DNA from: Prorocentrum cordatum
Taxonomy: Eukaryota > Sar > Dinophyceae > Prorocentrales > Prorocentraceae
DNA: 22,500 nt
Direction of reading: 5' to 3'
NCBI GenBank assembly: GCA_963575745.1
Contig: CAUYUJ010000363.1
Coordinates: 77,501-100,000 of the forward strand
The translations under genes were made by a program, and so were the position numbers. This document shows positions 7,434 through 16,520 of this stretch, piece by piece (position 1 is the first letter of the stretch; each line of letters opens with the position of its first letter). The notes beneath the pieces were generated by a model. That model was not told where the DNA came from and made no database searches. It worked only from the letters and a program-made list of their open reading frames with translations.

Positions 7434-8798
7434 TCCTGGGGACTATCTGCTCGTGAGATATCGGGGCGTGCCAGGCCCTGTCGTGCATCATGCTCGGCTG
7501 GTGGTGGCTGTCCGCCCGGGGACCGCCGACTGCTACGGTGTGACGCCCGACCAGGATCATTACGAGGAGACGTACGCCGTAGGCGCGGACTTCGAGAGCG
7601 TGCACATCCTGTCGCACGCCCTGGAGGTCCCTGCTGGTGTGGTGGCGGTTCAGATCTACGGCTTCAGGGCCGCGCCGGCCCAGGCTGTCGTCGATGCGTA
7701 CGCGATGCTGGGGGCCCACACGCTGGGCGTGCCGTGCGCGCCGCTCCCGCTCGTCGCGCACTACAATCCGCCCGGCGCGGCTGCAGGAGCGGCAGCAGCG
7801 GGTGGCGGGGCCGCGGTGGCAGCTGCCGCGCCCGCGGCCGCGCCTGCGGGAGCGGTGGTGCCCGCGGGGGGCCCCGCGCCGGCCCCTGGGGCTGGAGCGC
7901 TCGTGCCCCCTGGCCGCGTGGCCGTCGCTGGCGCCGACGGCGCCGCCGCGGGCGCCGCGCTCGGCATCCCGCCCGGGCTGGGCGGTGGTGCCGCCGCAGC
8001 CGCCGCTGTCCCTGCAGGAGCGCTGGTGCCGCCGCCAGGCAACTGCTGGTATGCGTTGGAGGATCGTGCAGGCTACTCAATTGGAGACCTCGTCTGCCAC
8101 CAGCTCCCCGCTGGCGCCCTCAGCCTTGGAGATCGGGCCATCGTCCACGGGGCTGGTGTATCCATCTCAGTGGCGCTGCTCTCGATCGCCGACGCACTTG
8201 TGCTGGCGAAGGGCGATGCTCGCACGATGGCGGTGAAGCATGATGTGCAAGGCGAGCGCCGTCGCACGTGGGACGATGCGGTTGCCAGCTCGTCGGAGGA
8301 GCCGATTCCTGGCGGCTGGGACCTGCAGGGCCCGAGGACGGTCCTCTGGTTCATGAAGCATGTTGGGGACAACGGGAACAGTGCCTTCCACGCCCGCGAG
8401 AACTGGGTCCGCCTCTCGAAGGTGCCGTCGGGGGACAGGAGCGTCTACGAGCATGAGGTGCTCAGCAGGATGTTCGACGCGGCTGTGCTGCATGACCAGC
8501 GGAACTGCCCGTCGCTGCTCGCGTTCGAAATCATGTCGAGGAGGCTCGCCCTGATAAAGGAGGCCCACCGAGTGTCGCCAAGCCAGCCCGACTACACGGC
8601 CGCCGATCAGTTCATGGGCTGGAGCCGTCGTGCAGGAGGTGCCGCGATCTCCTGTCGGCCCACGTCGCAGACCAGCTCAAGCAGGAGGCGGCGATCATGA
8701 AGGAGGCTCGCAAGGCGAGGGAGGAGGCCGCCGCCCGTAGCAAGGGTCGTGGCAGAGGGAGTGGCCAGCCGCCTGCCAAAGGCGGCGGGGAGCAATGA
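7423..8798 (+). pseudogene. Gag-like ORF1 of element 2, frameshifted near its 3' end
   Basis: Open from ATG 7423 to 8700. Homology to ORF1 of element 1 continues in another frame from about 8640 (CRDLLSAHVADQLKQE..., Lys/Arg/Gly-rich tail) to TGA 8796-8798, a net loss of one base. The first ~110 residues form a compact region (ALNPGDYLLVRYRGVPG...) that has no counterpart inside the window. Residues about 113-205 are Ala/Pro/Gly-rich, a likely disordered linker. From about 207 on it aligns with the visible part of element 1. The conserved block includes SLLAFEIMSRRLALIKEAH, matching SVEMMFRRLQTIEY. A structural Gag-like role is inferred from position. Confidence 0.7.
8795..8798 (+). promoter_or_regulatory. 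ORF1 stop / ORF2 start overlap (ATGA)
   Basis: The ORF2 ATG (8795-8797) overlaps the ORF1 stop TGA (8796-8798) as read in the shifted frame. This matches the TGATG overlap of element 1. Confidence 0.55.
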
Positions 8799-11009
8799 CG
8801 CGCCGAGGGCCCAGGGGGCGGCGATTGGGCCCGCCGGCCCCCCTTGCTCGCCATCCCCGCTATCCCCTGCCGACTCAGGGTAGCGAGGGTAGGCGCGTGC
8901 CCAGGGAGCTCTTCCCGCTCCCGATTTTTGAAGAGGCGACGCCAGACGCCCCGCATCTCGCTCATTCCGTTCGCCAGCGCCTACGACATCGGCATGCCAG
9001 GGAAGTCAGGGCCAATGAGGGCATCGAGGCCTTGAACGAGCTCTACGGCGTGCCCACTTCTTCGGTGCAGGCACCGCCAACGGCGGACAGGAGCGCGGCC
9101 CAAGCAGCGGCTCAGCGCGCAGTTTTGAGGCATGTTGATCCCGCTCGGATGCCTTCTTTTTTCGCAGCAGCGAGAAACCGCCCGCGAGCTTCTCGGCTCC
9201 GACCTCGTCTACGACAGTGGAGAGGTTCCAAGTATTGTGGCCAGGTATGACGCCACGCGGATCGCGGTTCCGGAGGAGTTGGAGCAGCCTCCAGCCGCAC
9301 TTGATGTTCTCGATCCCGAGGGGGCCCGTTGCCTGAGGGAATTTCGAGCGCGTATGATGCTTTCTGAGGATGAGTTCGGCCAGCGCTGTGAGAGTGAGGA
9401 TCCAGTGATTCCCTACGTGGACCCGACGCTGGCCGCAGACGTGCACAAGTATGCTGACTTCGTGGCGCGACTGGACCGCGCGAGTATGTTGAGGTATTCG
9501 ACAGGCGCTCAGGACCTCATCACGCCGTTTTTTGTTCGTAAGAAGTCAGGGCAGTTGCGGATTGTATGGGGCGGCAGAGCTGTCAACACTCGTTTCGCCA
9601 GGTGCCCAAAGATGAATATGTCGTCTGGGAGTAAGTTGGCGGATCTCGAGTTCGGCCCGAAGGACGAGGTGTTCACTGCCCAGGCGGACTTGAATAACTA
9701 CTTCTACCACTTGGGCATCTCTGAGGAGCTGTCAGAGTTCTTCGCCCTGCCAGCGCTCGATGTCAGCCTGCTTAGGACCAAGTGCAGGCTGCCAGCGGAT
9801 ATCTCAGCGCTCCCAGAGGGCAGCATGGCGTCGCCCTGCTTGGCGGTGGTACCGATGGGCTGGAGCTGGGCGATGTGGGTTGCTCAGCGCGCGGTCTATC
9901 ACCAGTCCGTTTGCAGCCGGGCGGCGCCCGTGGACCGCATCCTGAGTGACGAGCGCCCTGCGCCCGACATGTCGGGCGGCCGTCCTGCGCTGCTTGCCTA
10001 CGCCGACAACGTCAATGTCGTGGGCTCTGACGCGCAGCGCACAGGGAAGATGCGGGATGAGTTGTTTGATCACTTCAGGAGCATCGGGTTCATTGTCCAT
10101 GAGATCTCGGGGCCTTGGTTGACGCCGTCACTCTGGGCAACAAGGTCATGGGGCGCGAGAAGCTCGTCGTGCCCGCGGAACGCACGCTGGAGTTGCTGAG
10201 GGCCGCAGGGCTCTGGCTCCTTCGGCGTCCCCGCATCAGCGGCAAAGCTTTGGGGCGGTTCGTGGGCCACTGCGCCCACCTTTGCCTTCTGCGTCGTGAA
10301 ATGTTCGCTATCTTCCATCGCGTCTGTTCCTTCATCTCGGCTCACGCCGTCAGCCGCTGCCGTGTCTGGGGGTCGGTGTGCAGGGAGATCAGGTGGTTCC
10401 TCGCGCTGCTGCCGTTCTGCCGGGCGCGGCTCGATGCACCGTGGAGCCCCAGGGTCACCTCGTCAGACGCGTGTCTGTCTGGATATGCCGTGTGCTCGCG
10501 GATGCTGGGCTCCGAGGTCGTCGGGTCGATTGGAGCCTTCAGGGGGAAGTCTAGGTACAAAGCTGGGACCCCCGCTATCAGGGCTCGCGATCACGCACTC
10601 TTGGGCTCGGACGTTTTCAGCAGCATCAGCGCTGTCAAGCCGGTGGTCCCCGTTGAGGCTCCAGATGTCAGGGACGAGAGCCCCATCTTCACCGAGATCC
10701 CTCAGGAGCTCTTGGATCCCAAGGATTGGCAGCTCGACTTCGCAGCTCGTTTCCTGGAGGTCGAAAACATCATGGTACTCGAAGGCAGGGGCTCCGTGGC
10801 AGCCCTCAGGCACCAGCTCCGCTCTCTGGCGTCTTTCGGCTGCTCACTTCTTCATCTTGGGGATAATCTATCGCTCATTTTGGCTTCAGAGAAAGGCAGG
10901 TCGTCCGCCCCAGGTTTGTTGAGGATCTGCAGGCGTCTTCTCGCACTTACACTCGCGGGCGACGTGCGTGTGCACCATCGGTGGCGCCCGTCCGAGCTGA
11001 ACGCGGCGG

Positions 11010-12179
11010 ATGGTGGCTCGCGGCTCTGGGAGGGGTCGGACGCGCTCCTCCGCGGTCCAGAGGCGCCCTGCTTCGTCCAGGGGCCTTGCCAAGCTGACCA
11101 GGTCGCTGCCCTTGTCGCCGGAGCTCGTGACAGACATCGCGGAGGTCGCGCACCCATGTGGCTTGGGAGTGGCCTGCGCGATGGCGCTCGCGGCCGTCAA
11201 GGCGCAGTCGTGGCCGAGGTATTCCGGCGCCCTGCGCAGGCTGGCCGCCTTCTGCCTCCTCCGGGGCTTGCTGGTGAATTCGCTGGAGTCCGCCGATTTC
11301 GCGATGGCCGAGCTGGTGCAGGAAATGTACACCGACGGCGACGACCGTTCCGCGGGGCAGGTGCTCTACGCAGTCTGGCAGGCGACTATCCCGTCGGCGG
11401 GCAGAGGGGGGGCCTCCCTGCCCCGCACGACGCGGGCCCTCCTGGCCTGGTCGCGCCTGGAGCCAGCGGTCACTCGGCCGCCGATGCCCTGGCTGGTGGC
11501 GGTCGCGGTGGCGCAGGTGATGCTGGGCTGGGGCGAGCCGCTGGCAGCGCTGCTGGTGGTGCTGTGCTTCACGTGCTACCTGAGGCCCTCGGAGGGGCTG
11601 TACCTTCAGGTGGCGGACGTCGTGGCGCCGATGTTCCCGACCTCGTGCTTTGTTGCTCTGAACCTTCACCCCGAGGAGAGAGGCCAGACGTCGAAGACCA
11701 TGGCGACGAACGAGAGCCTGATGATCGACCATCCGAGAAGGCTATTCGTCGGCGAGGCGCTTCTGATCGCAGTGAAGCTTGCGACCAGCCAGAGGATCTT
11801 CCCGTTCTCGATGGTCTCCCTCGCCGCGCTGTTCAGGGCCGCCCAGGTGCGCCTCGGGATGACGAAGCTGTATGTCTTGTACCAGATGAGGCACGGCGGG
11901 CCGTCGGAGGACAGGAGGGAAAATGTGAGGACGCCGCTGGAGGTGAAGCAGCGCGGCCGATGGAGTGCCGACGCCTCGATGAGACGTTGCGAGGCGGCGG
12001 CCTGGCTTCAGCGAGAAGAGGCCCAGCTGCCGCGGGCCGTGATGGCGGCGGCTCTGGCTGCCCTGCAATCGCTGCCAAGCGCCCTTGCGGCGTCGTTGAG
12101 CCGCCGCCTGGTACCCGCAAGAGGCGCGGCTACTGCGTCGAGGTCTTCGCCGGCTGCCGCCGCCTCTCGTTCGAGCTGA
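11010..12179 (+). pseudogene. Tyrosine recombinase of element 2, catalytic Tyr replaced by Cys
   Basis: 389 open codons in the +1 frame relative to the surrounding RH-MT frame, the same relation as in element 1. Box A Arg is in CYLRPSEG (residue 192) and box B His in YQMRHGG (residue 295). The RGRW segment is kept, but the nucleophile position reads RRCEA, with Cys (TGC, 11988-11990) instead of the Tyr of element 1 RRYEH. The His-to-nucleophile spacing is 32 residues in both. The frame is otherwise intact, so the copy looks dead by substitution. The 3' end overlaps the start of the methyltransferase-like domain by roughly 60 bp. The GC-rich C-terminal extension after about residue 350 is low complexity. 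Confidence 0.8.
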
Positions 12180-12859
12180 CTAGCAGGGGCTACCTCGTCT
12201 ACACCTTTGACATCGCGCACTCGGCCAACCAAGACATCCTCAGACCGGAGGCCTGGGCAGCCCTCCTTGAGCTCGCTGTCTCGCCTGCCTGCCGTCTCGT
12301 CTGGCTGGGGACCCCGTGCACCTCCTGGTCCAGAGCTCGGAGAGGGGGGGCTGGTCCCGCCCCCCTCCGAGATTCGGGGCCAGGGCTGCTCGGTGTCCCC
12401 GGCCTCTGTGACAAGGATTCTGCGAAGGTCCGCCTAGGCAACGCGTTGATGCGTGCCTCGGCTACGCTGGCCCGTGCTTGCATCCTGGCGCGTGTGCGCG
12501 TCGTCATCGAGAATCCATTCACCTCCAGAATTTTGCTGACCCGTCCTTTCAACTCGCTCAAGCGGCGCGGAGCCGAAATGTACACCTCTAGCTTTTGCCA
12601 GTATGGGACGCCGTGGCAGAAAAACACGTCCCTACTGGCTTTTGGGTGTCCAGAGCTCTCAGCTGTCAAGAGATGTGTCATGAGTAGAGGTAGGTGCTCG
12701 GCCACTAATAAGAAACACGAGCAACTGGTAGGTAATAGTGCCATGGGGAAATTCAAGACTTTAGTTGCACAACCTTATCCGCAATTATGTGTAGAACATA
12801 TCTGTGAGCTGTTATTTAAGCGCTTCGCGTAGGCCGTTGGCCAGTTCCAAGATGGGATT

Positions 12860-12984
12860 GGGGATCCTGATTTTTGTCTTCGGGTGCCTCCGATCTGTGT
12901 GACGCCTCTGGTCAGCTCGCAGGCCCTTCAGTGCTATCGGATATGTTGTTCATCTCTGGCGGCGAAAAATGAGCAGAACCACGT
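12860..12984 (+). repeat. Element 2 split direct repeat, copy B1
   Basis: 125 bp matching 13123-13247 with 4 differences, all transitions (offset 263). It starts 28 bp after the ORF2 stop and is joined directly to A2, so the B1/A2 junction copies what an end-to-end circle (B2 to A1) would look like. Confidence 0.9.
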
Positions 12985-13081
12985 GTATGTGCTTGCTCGG
13001 GAATGTTGTCTGCGGTGTTGGAGCACCGCCGTCCTTGCAGCATCGGTCCATGGACACGAGGGCTCAAGTTTTTCTGGCTAT
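12985..13081 (+). repeat. Element 2 repeat A2 (internal copy of the left end)
   Basis: 97 bp matching A1 at 6961-7057 with 2 differences. About 40 bp (13082-13122) separate it from B2 and have no match elsewhere in the window. Confidence 0.9.
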
Positions 13082-13122
13082 CCCCAAGCCTACCCCTTTC
13101 ACCCTCCTGTTCAGCAGAGCTG

Positions 13123-13247
13123 GGGGATCCTGATTTTTGTCTTCGGGTGCCTCCGATCTGTGTGACGCTTCTGGTCAGCTTGCAGGCCCTTCAGTGCTAT
13201 CGGATATGTTGTCCATCTCTGGCGGCGAAAAATGAGCAGAGCCACGT
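13123..13247 (+). repeat. Element 2 split direct repeat, copy B2 (right end)
   Basis: 125 bp copy of B1. Its end, CCACGT at 13242-13247, is followed at once by CA/TA low-complexity DNA, marking the right boundary. Confidence 0.9.
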
Positions 13248-13552
13248 ATGTATACATGAATCTTTACATGCACACCTATATGTACATGTCCTTGCTCATG
13301 AACATATATACACATACACACAACCACACGCCTATTGATATATTGTGTGTATGCACCTACGTATATGCATACATCGTCACGCAAACATGTACATACACAT
13401 GCACACATGCACATCCATGTGCATGTACACGTACATACATCTAACACATGTACACCCATCATATAGGCACTCACATGCATACCTAATTGCATGTACTTTA
13501 TATGTATGTATACACGTACATATGTGCATGCATGGATATGCATACATAACTG
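13248..13552. repeat. Low-complexity ACATAC/TATACA tract, right half
   Basis: Same composition and words as 6184-6960. The two are best read as one tract of about 1.1 kb split by element 2. Confidence 0.85.
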
Positions 13553-13611
13553 TTTCATGGCCTTCGGCCCATCCTGCCACCGTGCCTGGGTTGTGGCTCA
13601 GAGTTCCCAGG

Positions 13612-13890
13612 GATGTTTCTTGAGACTCTTCGGAGTGCCCTCGAGAGCTTCTTGGGGGGCAGTTTTTGGGCCTCGCGGGAGCTTCTCGGGGGCCTCTCAG
13701 GGGCCTCTCGGGGCCGTCCGGAGGCCCCTTGTGGCCTTTTCGGGGGTCTCTTGGGGGCCTCCTGGGGGCCTCTCCTGGGTGCCCCTTGGGGCTGAGGGCT
13801 CGAAATGTCCGTTCGGGTCCCCCATCTGGGCTCCCTCTTGGAACCGTTTTTGGGGCCTCTTGGGCTGTCTCGGGCGCCTCTTGGGCCATA
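13612..13890 (+). repeat. GGCCTCTTGGGG-type minisatellite, array 1
   Basis: Degenerate short units of about 12-15 bp around GGCCTCTTGGGG / GGGGGCCTC. They are interrupted at about 13800 by CTCGAAATGTCCGTTCGGG, a motif that recurs next to the other arrays of this type. Confidence 0.75.
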
Positions 13891-13893
13891 GAC

Positions 13894-14343
13894 AGCTCCA
13901 CCGAAGGTCCCAGTGGCAGGGTTCGCATGCAGTTCCCCGCCCATGTCGGCACACCCGTCGCACGTTTCGTAGCCTCATGGGGAGCATCACCGAAGGCTCC
14001 AGTGGCAGGGTTCGCATGTGATTCCCCGCCCATTTCGGCACACCCCTCACACGTTTCGCGGCCTCACAGGGAGCTCCACCGAAGGCCTCAGTGGCCGGGT
14101 TGGCATGCGGTTCTCCGCCTATTTCGGCACCCCTCTCACACTTTTCGTGGCCCTATAGGCAATAGGGAGCTCCACCGAAGGCCCCAGCTGCAAAGTTCGC
14201 ACGCGGTTTCCCGCCAATTTTGAAACTAGCTTCACACACTTCGTGGCCCCATAGGAGCTCCACCAAAGGCCCCAGTGGCAGGGTTCGCATGGGTTCCTCG
14301 GTCATTGCGGCACACCCCTCACACGTTTCCTGGCCCCATAGGA
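13894..14343 (+). repeat. Tandem array of ~88-bp units
   Basis: Unit starts (AGCTCCACCGAAGG or close) lie at 13894, 13983, 14072, 14168 and 14256, and a sixth begins at 14344; spacing is 88-96 bp. Each unit holds a CAGTGGCAGGGTTCGCATG-like core followed by a CACCCCTCACACGTTTCG-like segment. No coding frame is kept across units. Confidence 0.8.
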
Positions 14344-14350
14344 AGTTCCA

Positions 14351-14770
14351 CCGAAAGCGGTGCCACAACGCTGTGTTCACAACTCCAGATGGTTGGGTCA
14401 TTCGCCAGGAGAATTTACCCCCCCTCCAGAATGCGTTTCCGTCTCCCCCATCCCTCGCCGTCCGTTCGCTTTTCTGTCTCCCCCGTCCCTTCCCGAATCC
14501 CCAACTGCCCAAGATTGACCCAGACGCTTCCCAAATCGCCCCACTATTCCCAAGAAGTTCCCCGATGGCCCGCAGACAGTTGAACGAAGGCCCAGGACAG
14601 CCCATGGAACTTACATGGCTACCCTGGAATCATGCAAGACCGTTCGGCCGAACGCGTGTTGCTACCGCAGGCTCCGCCAGTACTGCATCTCGCTTTACCG
14701 GAACTAGCTCCACCGATAGTTCGTCTAGAACTTGAACGCGCGCGCTCAACGCGCTCGATGTCCCTAGTGT
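14351..14770. other. Gene-free mixed sequence
   Basis: No recognisable gene. A perfect 14-bp palindrome, CGTTCGGCCGAACG, lies at 14641-14654. Confidence 0.55.
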
Positions 14771-14905
14771 GTTTTCATCCATATGTATACATGTACACAC
14801 ATATACACATATGTATATATACACATATGTGTATACGTATATACATGTTTGCATGCATATGTTATCATACATACATAAATGCATCAACTTGTACACACAT
14901 GCGCA
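14771..14905. repeat. CA/TA alternating low-complexity tract
   Basis: Words such as ACACATATGTATAT, purine-pyrimidine alternating, like the tract flanking element 2. Confidence 0.8.
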
Positions 14906-15033
14906 CACTGATTTAGGCAGGTGCATCCTGGTTTTCCACGTGTGTGCGTACCACGACACCCAGAGAAATGCAGCCGCATGGGCCTGTCGGGGATGGGCCC
15001 GGGGCGCCTCGTGCGCGCCCTGTGCGCCTGGGT

Positions 15034-15429
15034 GGAGGGGGAGGAGGGGGAGGAGGAGGAGGAGGAGGAGGAGGAGGAGGAGGAGGAGGAGGAGGAGGAG
15101 GAGGAGGAGGAGGAGGAGGAGGAGGAGGAGGAGGAGGAGGAGGAGGAGGAGGCGGAGGAGGAGGAGGAGGAGACGGAGGAGGGGAGGAGGAGGAGGAGGA
15201 GGAGCGGAGGAGACGGAGGAGGGAGGAGGAGGAGGAGGAGGAGGAGGAGGAGGAGGAGGAGGAGGAGGAGGAGGAGGAGGAGGAGGAGGAGGAGGAGGAG
15301 GAGGAGGAGGAGGAGGAGGAGGAGGAGGAGGAGGAGGAGGAGGAGGAGGAGGAGGAGGAGGAGGAGGAGGAGGAGGAGGAGGAGGAGGAGGAGGAGGAGG
15401 AGGAGGAGGAGGAGAAGGAGGGAGGAGGA
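15034..15429 (+). repeat. GGA/GAG trinucleotide polypurine tract 1
   Basis: About 395 bp of nearly pure purine on the + strand, mostly (GGA)n, with a few C interruptions around 15150-15220. The six frames read as poly-Gly, poly-Glu, poly-Arg, or Leu/Ser/Pro runs on the other strand; none is a gene. Confidence 0.95.
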
Positions 15430-15500
15430 TGGCGGGGGTCTCGCCCGGCGGCCGCCTGCGAGCGCCCGCGGAGCCTGCAGCGCATGTCGCAGGCCTAGAG

Positions 15501-15689
15501 TCGGAAGCTGGGCGAGGGCTGCCAAAACCGTGGCTGCTAAAACGGCCCTCCTGGAAGGAGGATACAGCTTCCCGGAATGAGGCGCGGCACGCGAAACAGT
15601 CAACGGGCTTCTTCCCGGAAGGACGAAGACAACTTCCCGGACGTCGATTTTAGCAGCCACTGATTTAGCAGCCTTTGCCCGGCTTCCGA
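15501..15689. mobile_element. MITE-like element, 189 bp, with TIRs and 5-bp TSD
   Basis: The ends 15501-15542 and 15648-15689 are inverted repeats matching at 36 of 42 positions (TCGGAAGC at the tips, GTGGCTGCTAAAA inside). TAGAG lies directly outside both ends, at 15496-15500 and 15690-15694. The 105-bp interior has CTTCCCGGA three times and no ORF. The structure is that of a non-autonomous DNA transposon; the family is unknown. Confidence 0.75.
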
Positions 15690-15739
15690 TAGAGATTGGT
15701 CGGGCGTGTCCCTCTGCAGGAGGCAAATTCAAAGATAGT

Positions 15740-15777
15740 CAAAAAATAGTCAGGGGACGATGTCCGGACTATTTTTG
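15740..15777. other. Hairpin with A/T-rich stem
   Basis: CAAAAAATAGTC pairs with GACTATTTTTG (one bulged A). A nested GGAC/GTCC pair closes a GAT loop. No T-run or gene around it supports a terminator role. Confidence 0.5.
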
Positions 15778-15867
15778 ATCAGTTCTGGGTATTTTTGGGG
15801 ATATCTTAAATTGTTTCGTCCAAAATCCGCCTGTATGGGGACATGCCCGGCCTAAGCCTAGAGATTA

Positions 15868-16035
15868 GCACCAACACCGACTTCGGCGGTGAGCCTCCAC
15901 CGAGGGAAGAAGATGCCGATCTCAGTGAGGGTGGCAATATTCTGGCTTCCAAGGTGGCCGAGATGTTACCACCAACACCGAAACCTAGGGTCATCTTCCC
16001 CCTGTGTAGGCAACTCCCTGTGTTGGTGTTGGTGC
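15868..16035. repeat. Imperfect foldback sequence
   Basis: GCACCAACACC at 15868-15878 is inverted at 16025-16035. Similarity continues inward with gaps (GAAGATG / CATCTTC, GGTGGCAA / TTACCACC), giving arms of about 70 bp. No flanking duplication was seen. Confidence 0.5.
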
Positions 16036-16082
16036 CCATTTCCAGGCCTCCAAACGTAGCCATCATAACGCAGCTAGCGCCT

Positions 16083-16135
16083 CATATATATATATATATA
16101 TATATGTGTATGTATATAGATGTATTAATATTGAA
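16083..16135. repeat. (TA)n microsatellite
   Basis: About 24 bp of pure TA followed by degenerate TGTATA sequence. Confidence 0.9.
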
Positions 16136-16162
16136 TCGCTTCGCTCATTCTGCCGGCCCGTA

Positions 16163-16520
16163 TTGTGCCATCGCGGGGTCTTGGGGGGTCTTGGGAGCCC
16201 TTGGAAGCTTCGTGGGAGCTTCTTGGGAACTTTGGGAGGCCTCGCGGATGGCTCTGGGTGGGCCCTCTTGGTGGTCTCTTGGGGGGGTCTGCCTGGCCTC
16301 TTGGGGGCCTCCTGGGAGCTTCCTGGGGGTCTCTTGAGGGCCTCTTGGGGCTTTCTTGCGGCCTGTTGGGGGCCTCTTGGGGCTCTCTTGGGGGCTTCGT
16401 GGGGCTACTTGGGGGCTTGTAGGGGCATTTCGGGGGCGTGTTTGGGCGGGAGGCTCAAAATTTCCGTTCAGGTTGCCCCTGTGGACCTCAATCATGGGGC
16501 CGTCTTGGGGCCTCTTGGAC
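16163..16520 (+). repeat. GGCCTCTTGGGG-type minisatellite, array 2
   Basis: Same unit type and strand as array 1. At 16452-16471 it also carries a variant of the boundary motif (CTCAAAATTTCCGTTCAGG). Confidence 0.75.

Larger units (their letters stand above)
8795..12832 (+). pseudogene. RT-RNase H-methyltransferase-like ORF2 of element 2, two frameshifts
   Basis: Three pieces. The first is 8795 to about 9162, homologous to the element 1 N-terminus (VRQRLRHRHAREVRANEGIEALNELYG matches its CRQRVGRRQ..LEGLNTIYG region). The second runs from about 9162 to 10112 and carries RT: FFVRKKSGQLRIVW, AQADLNNYFYHL, VPMGWSWAMWV, and box YADN at 9999-10010. The third runs from about 10112 to 12832 and carries RNase H (SSDACLSGYAV, HLGDNLS, SELNAADGGSR) and, from about 12140, the methyltransferase-like domain (EVFAG; GTPCTSWSRAR with Cys at 12317-12319; IENP at 12509). 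The first shift is net +1 near the T6 run at 9157-9162. The second is net -1 near the G4 run at 10109-10112. Element 1 has neither, so they are probably mutations. The last piece stays open right through the recombinase region. Confidence 0.8.
6961..13247 (+). mobile_element. Element 2: complete but degenerate split-direct-repeat YR retrotransposon
   Basis: 6,287 bp with the order A1 (6961-7057), small membrane ORF, Gag-like ORF1, RT-RH, nested YR, methyltransferase-like domain, B1 (12860-12984), A2 (12985-13081), B2 (13123-13247). Both flanks are the same type of CA/TA low-complexity DNA, which fixes the boundaries. It is homologous to element 1 domain by domain but clearly another subfamily. 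Three frameshifts and loss of the recombinase tyrosine show that this copy is inactive. A1/A2 differ at 2 of 97 positions and B1/B2 at 4 of 125, by eye. Confidence 0.88.

Noticed and set aside
9155-9165. Possible programmed -1 frameshift site (T TTT TTC) in element 2 RT
   Set aside because: The heptamer is in the right phase, but a -1 shift leads to the wrong frame. Homology needs +1. Element 1 has no shift here, so a mutation is more likely.
1-13247. LTRs or terminal inverted repeats for the two retroelements
   Set aside because: None found; the repeats are direct and split (A and B), as in Ngaro/PAT types.
14769-15732. Open frames with poly-Gly, poly-Arg, poly-Glu, poly-Leu or poly-Ser
   Set aside because: All arise from the GGA tract; all frames are open because the tract contains no stop.
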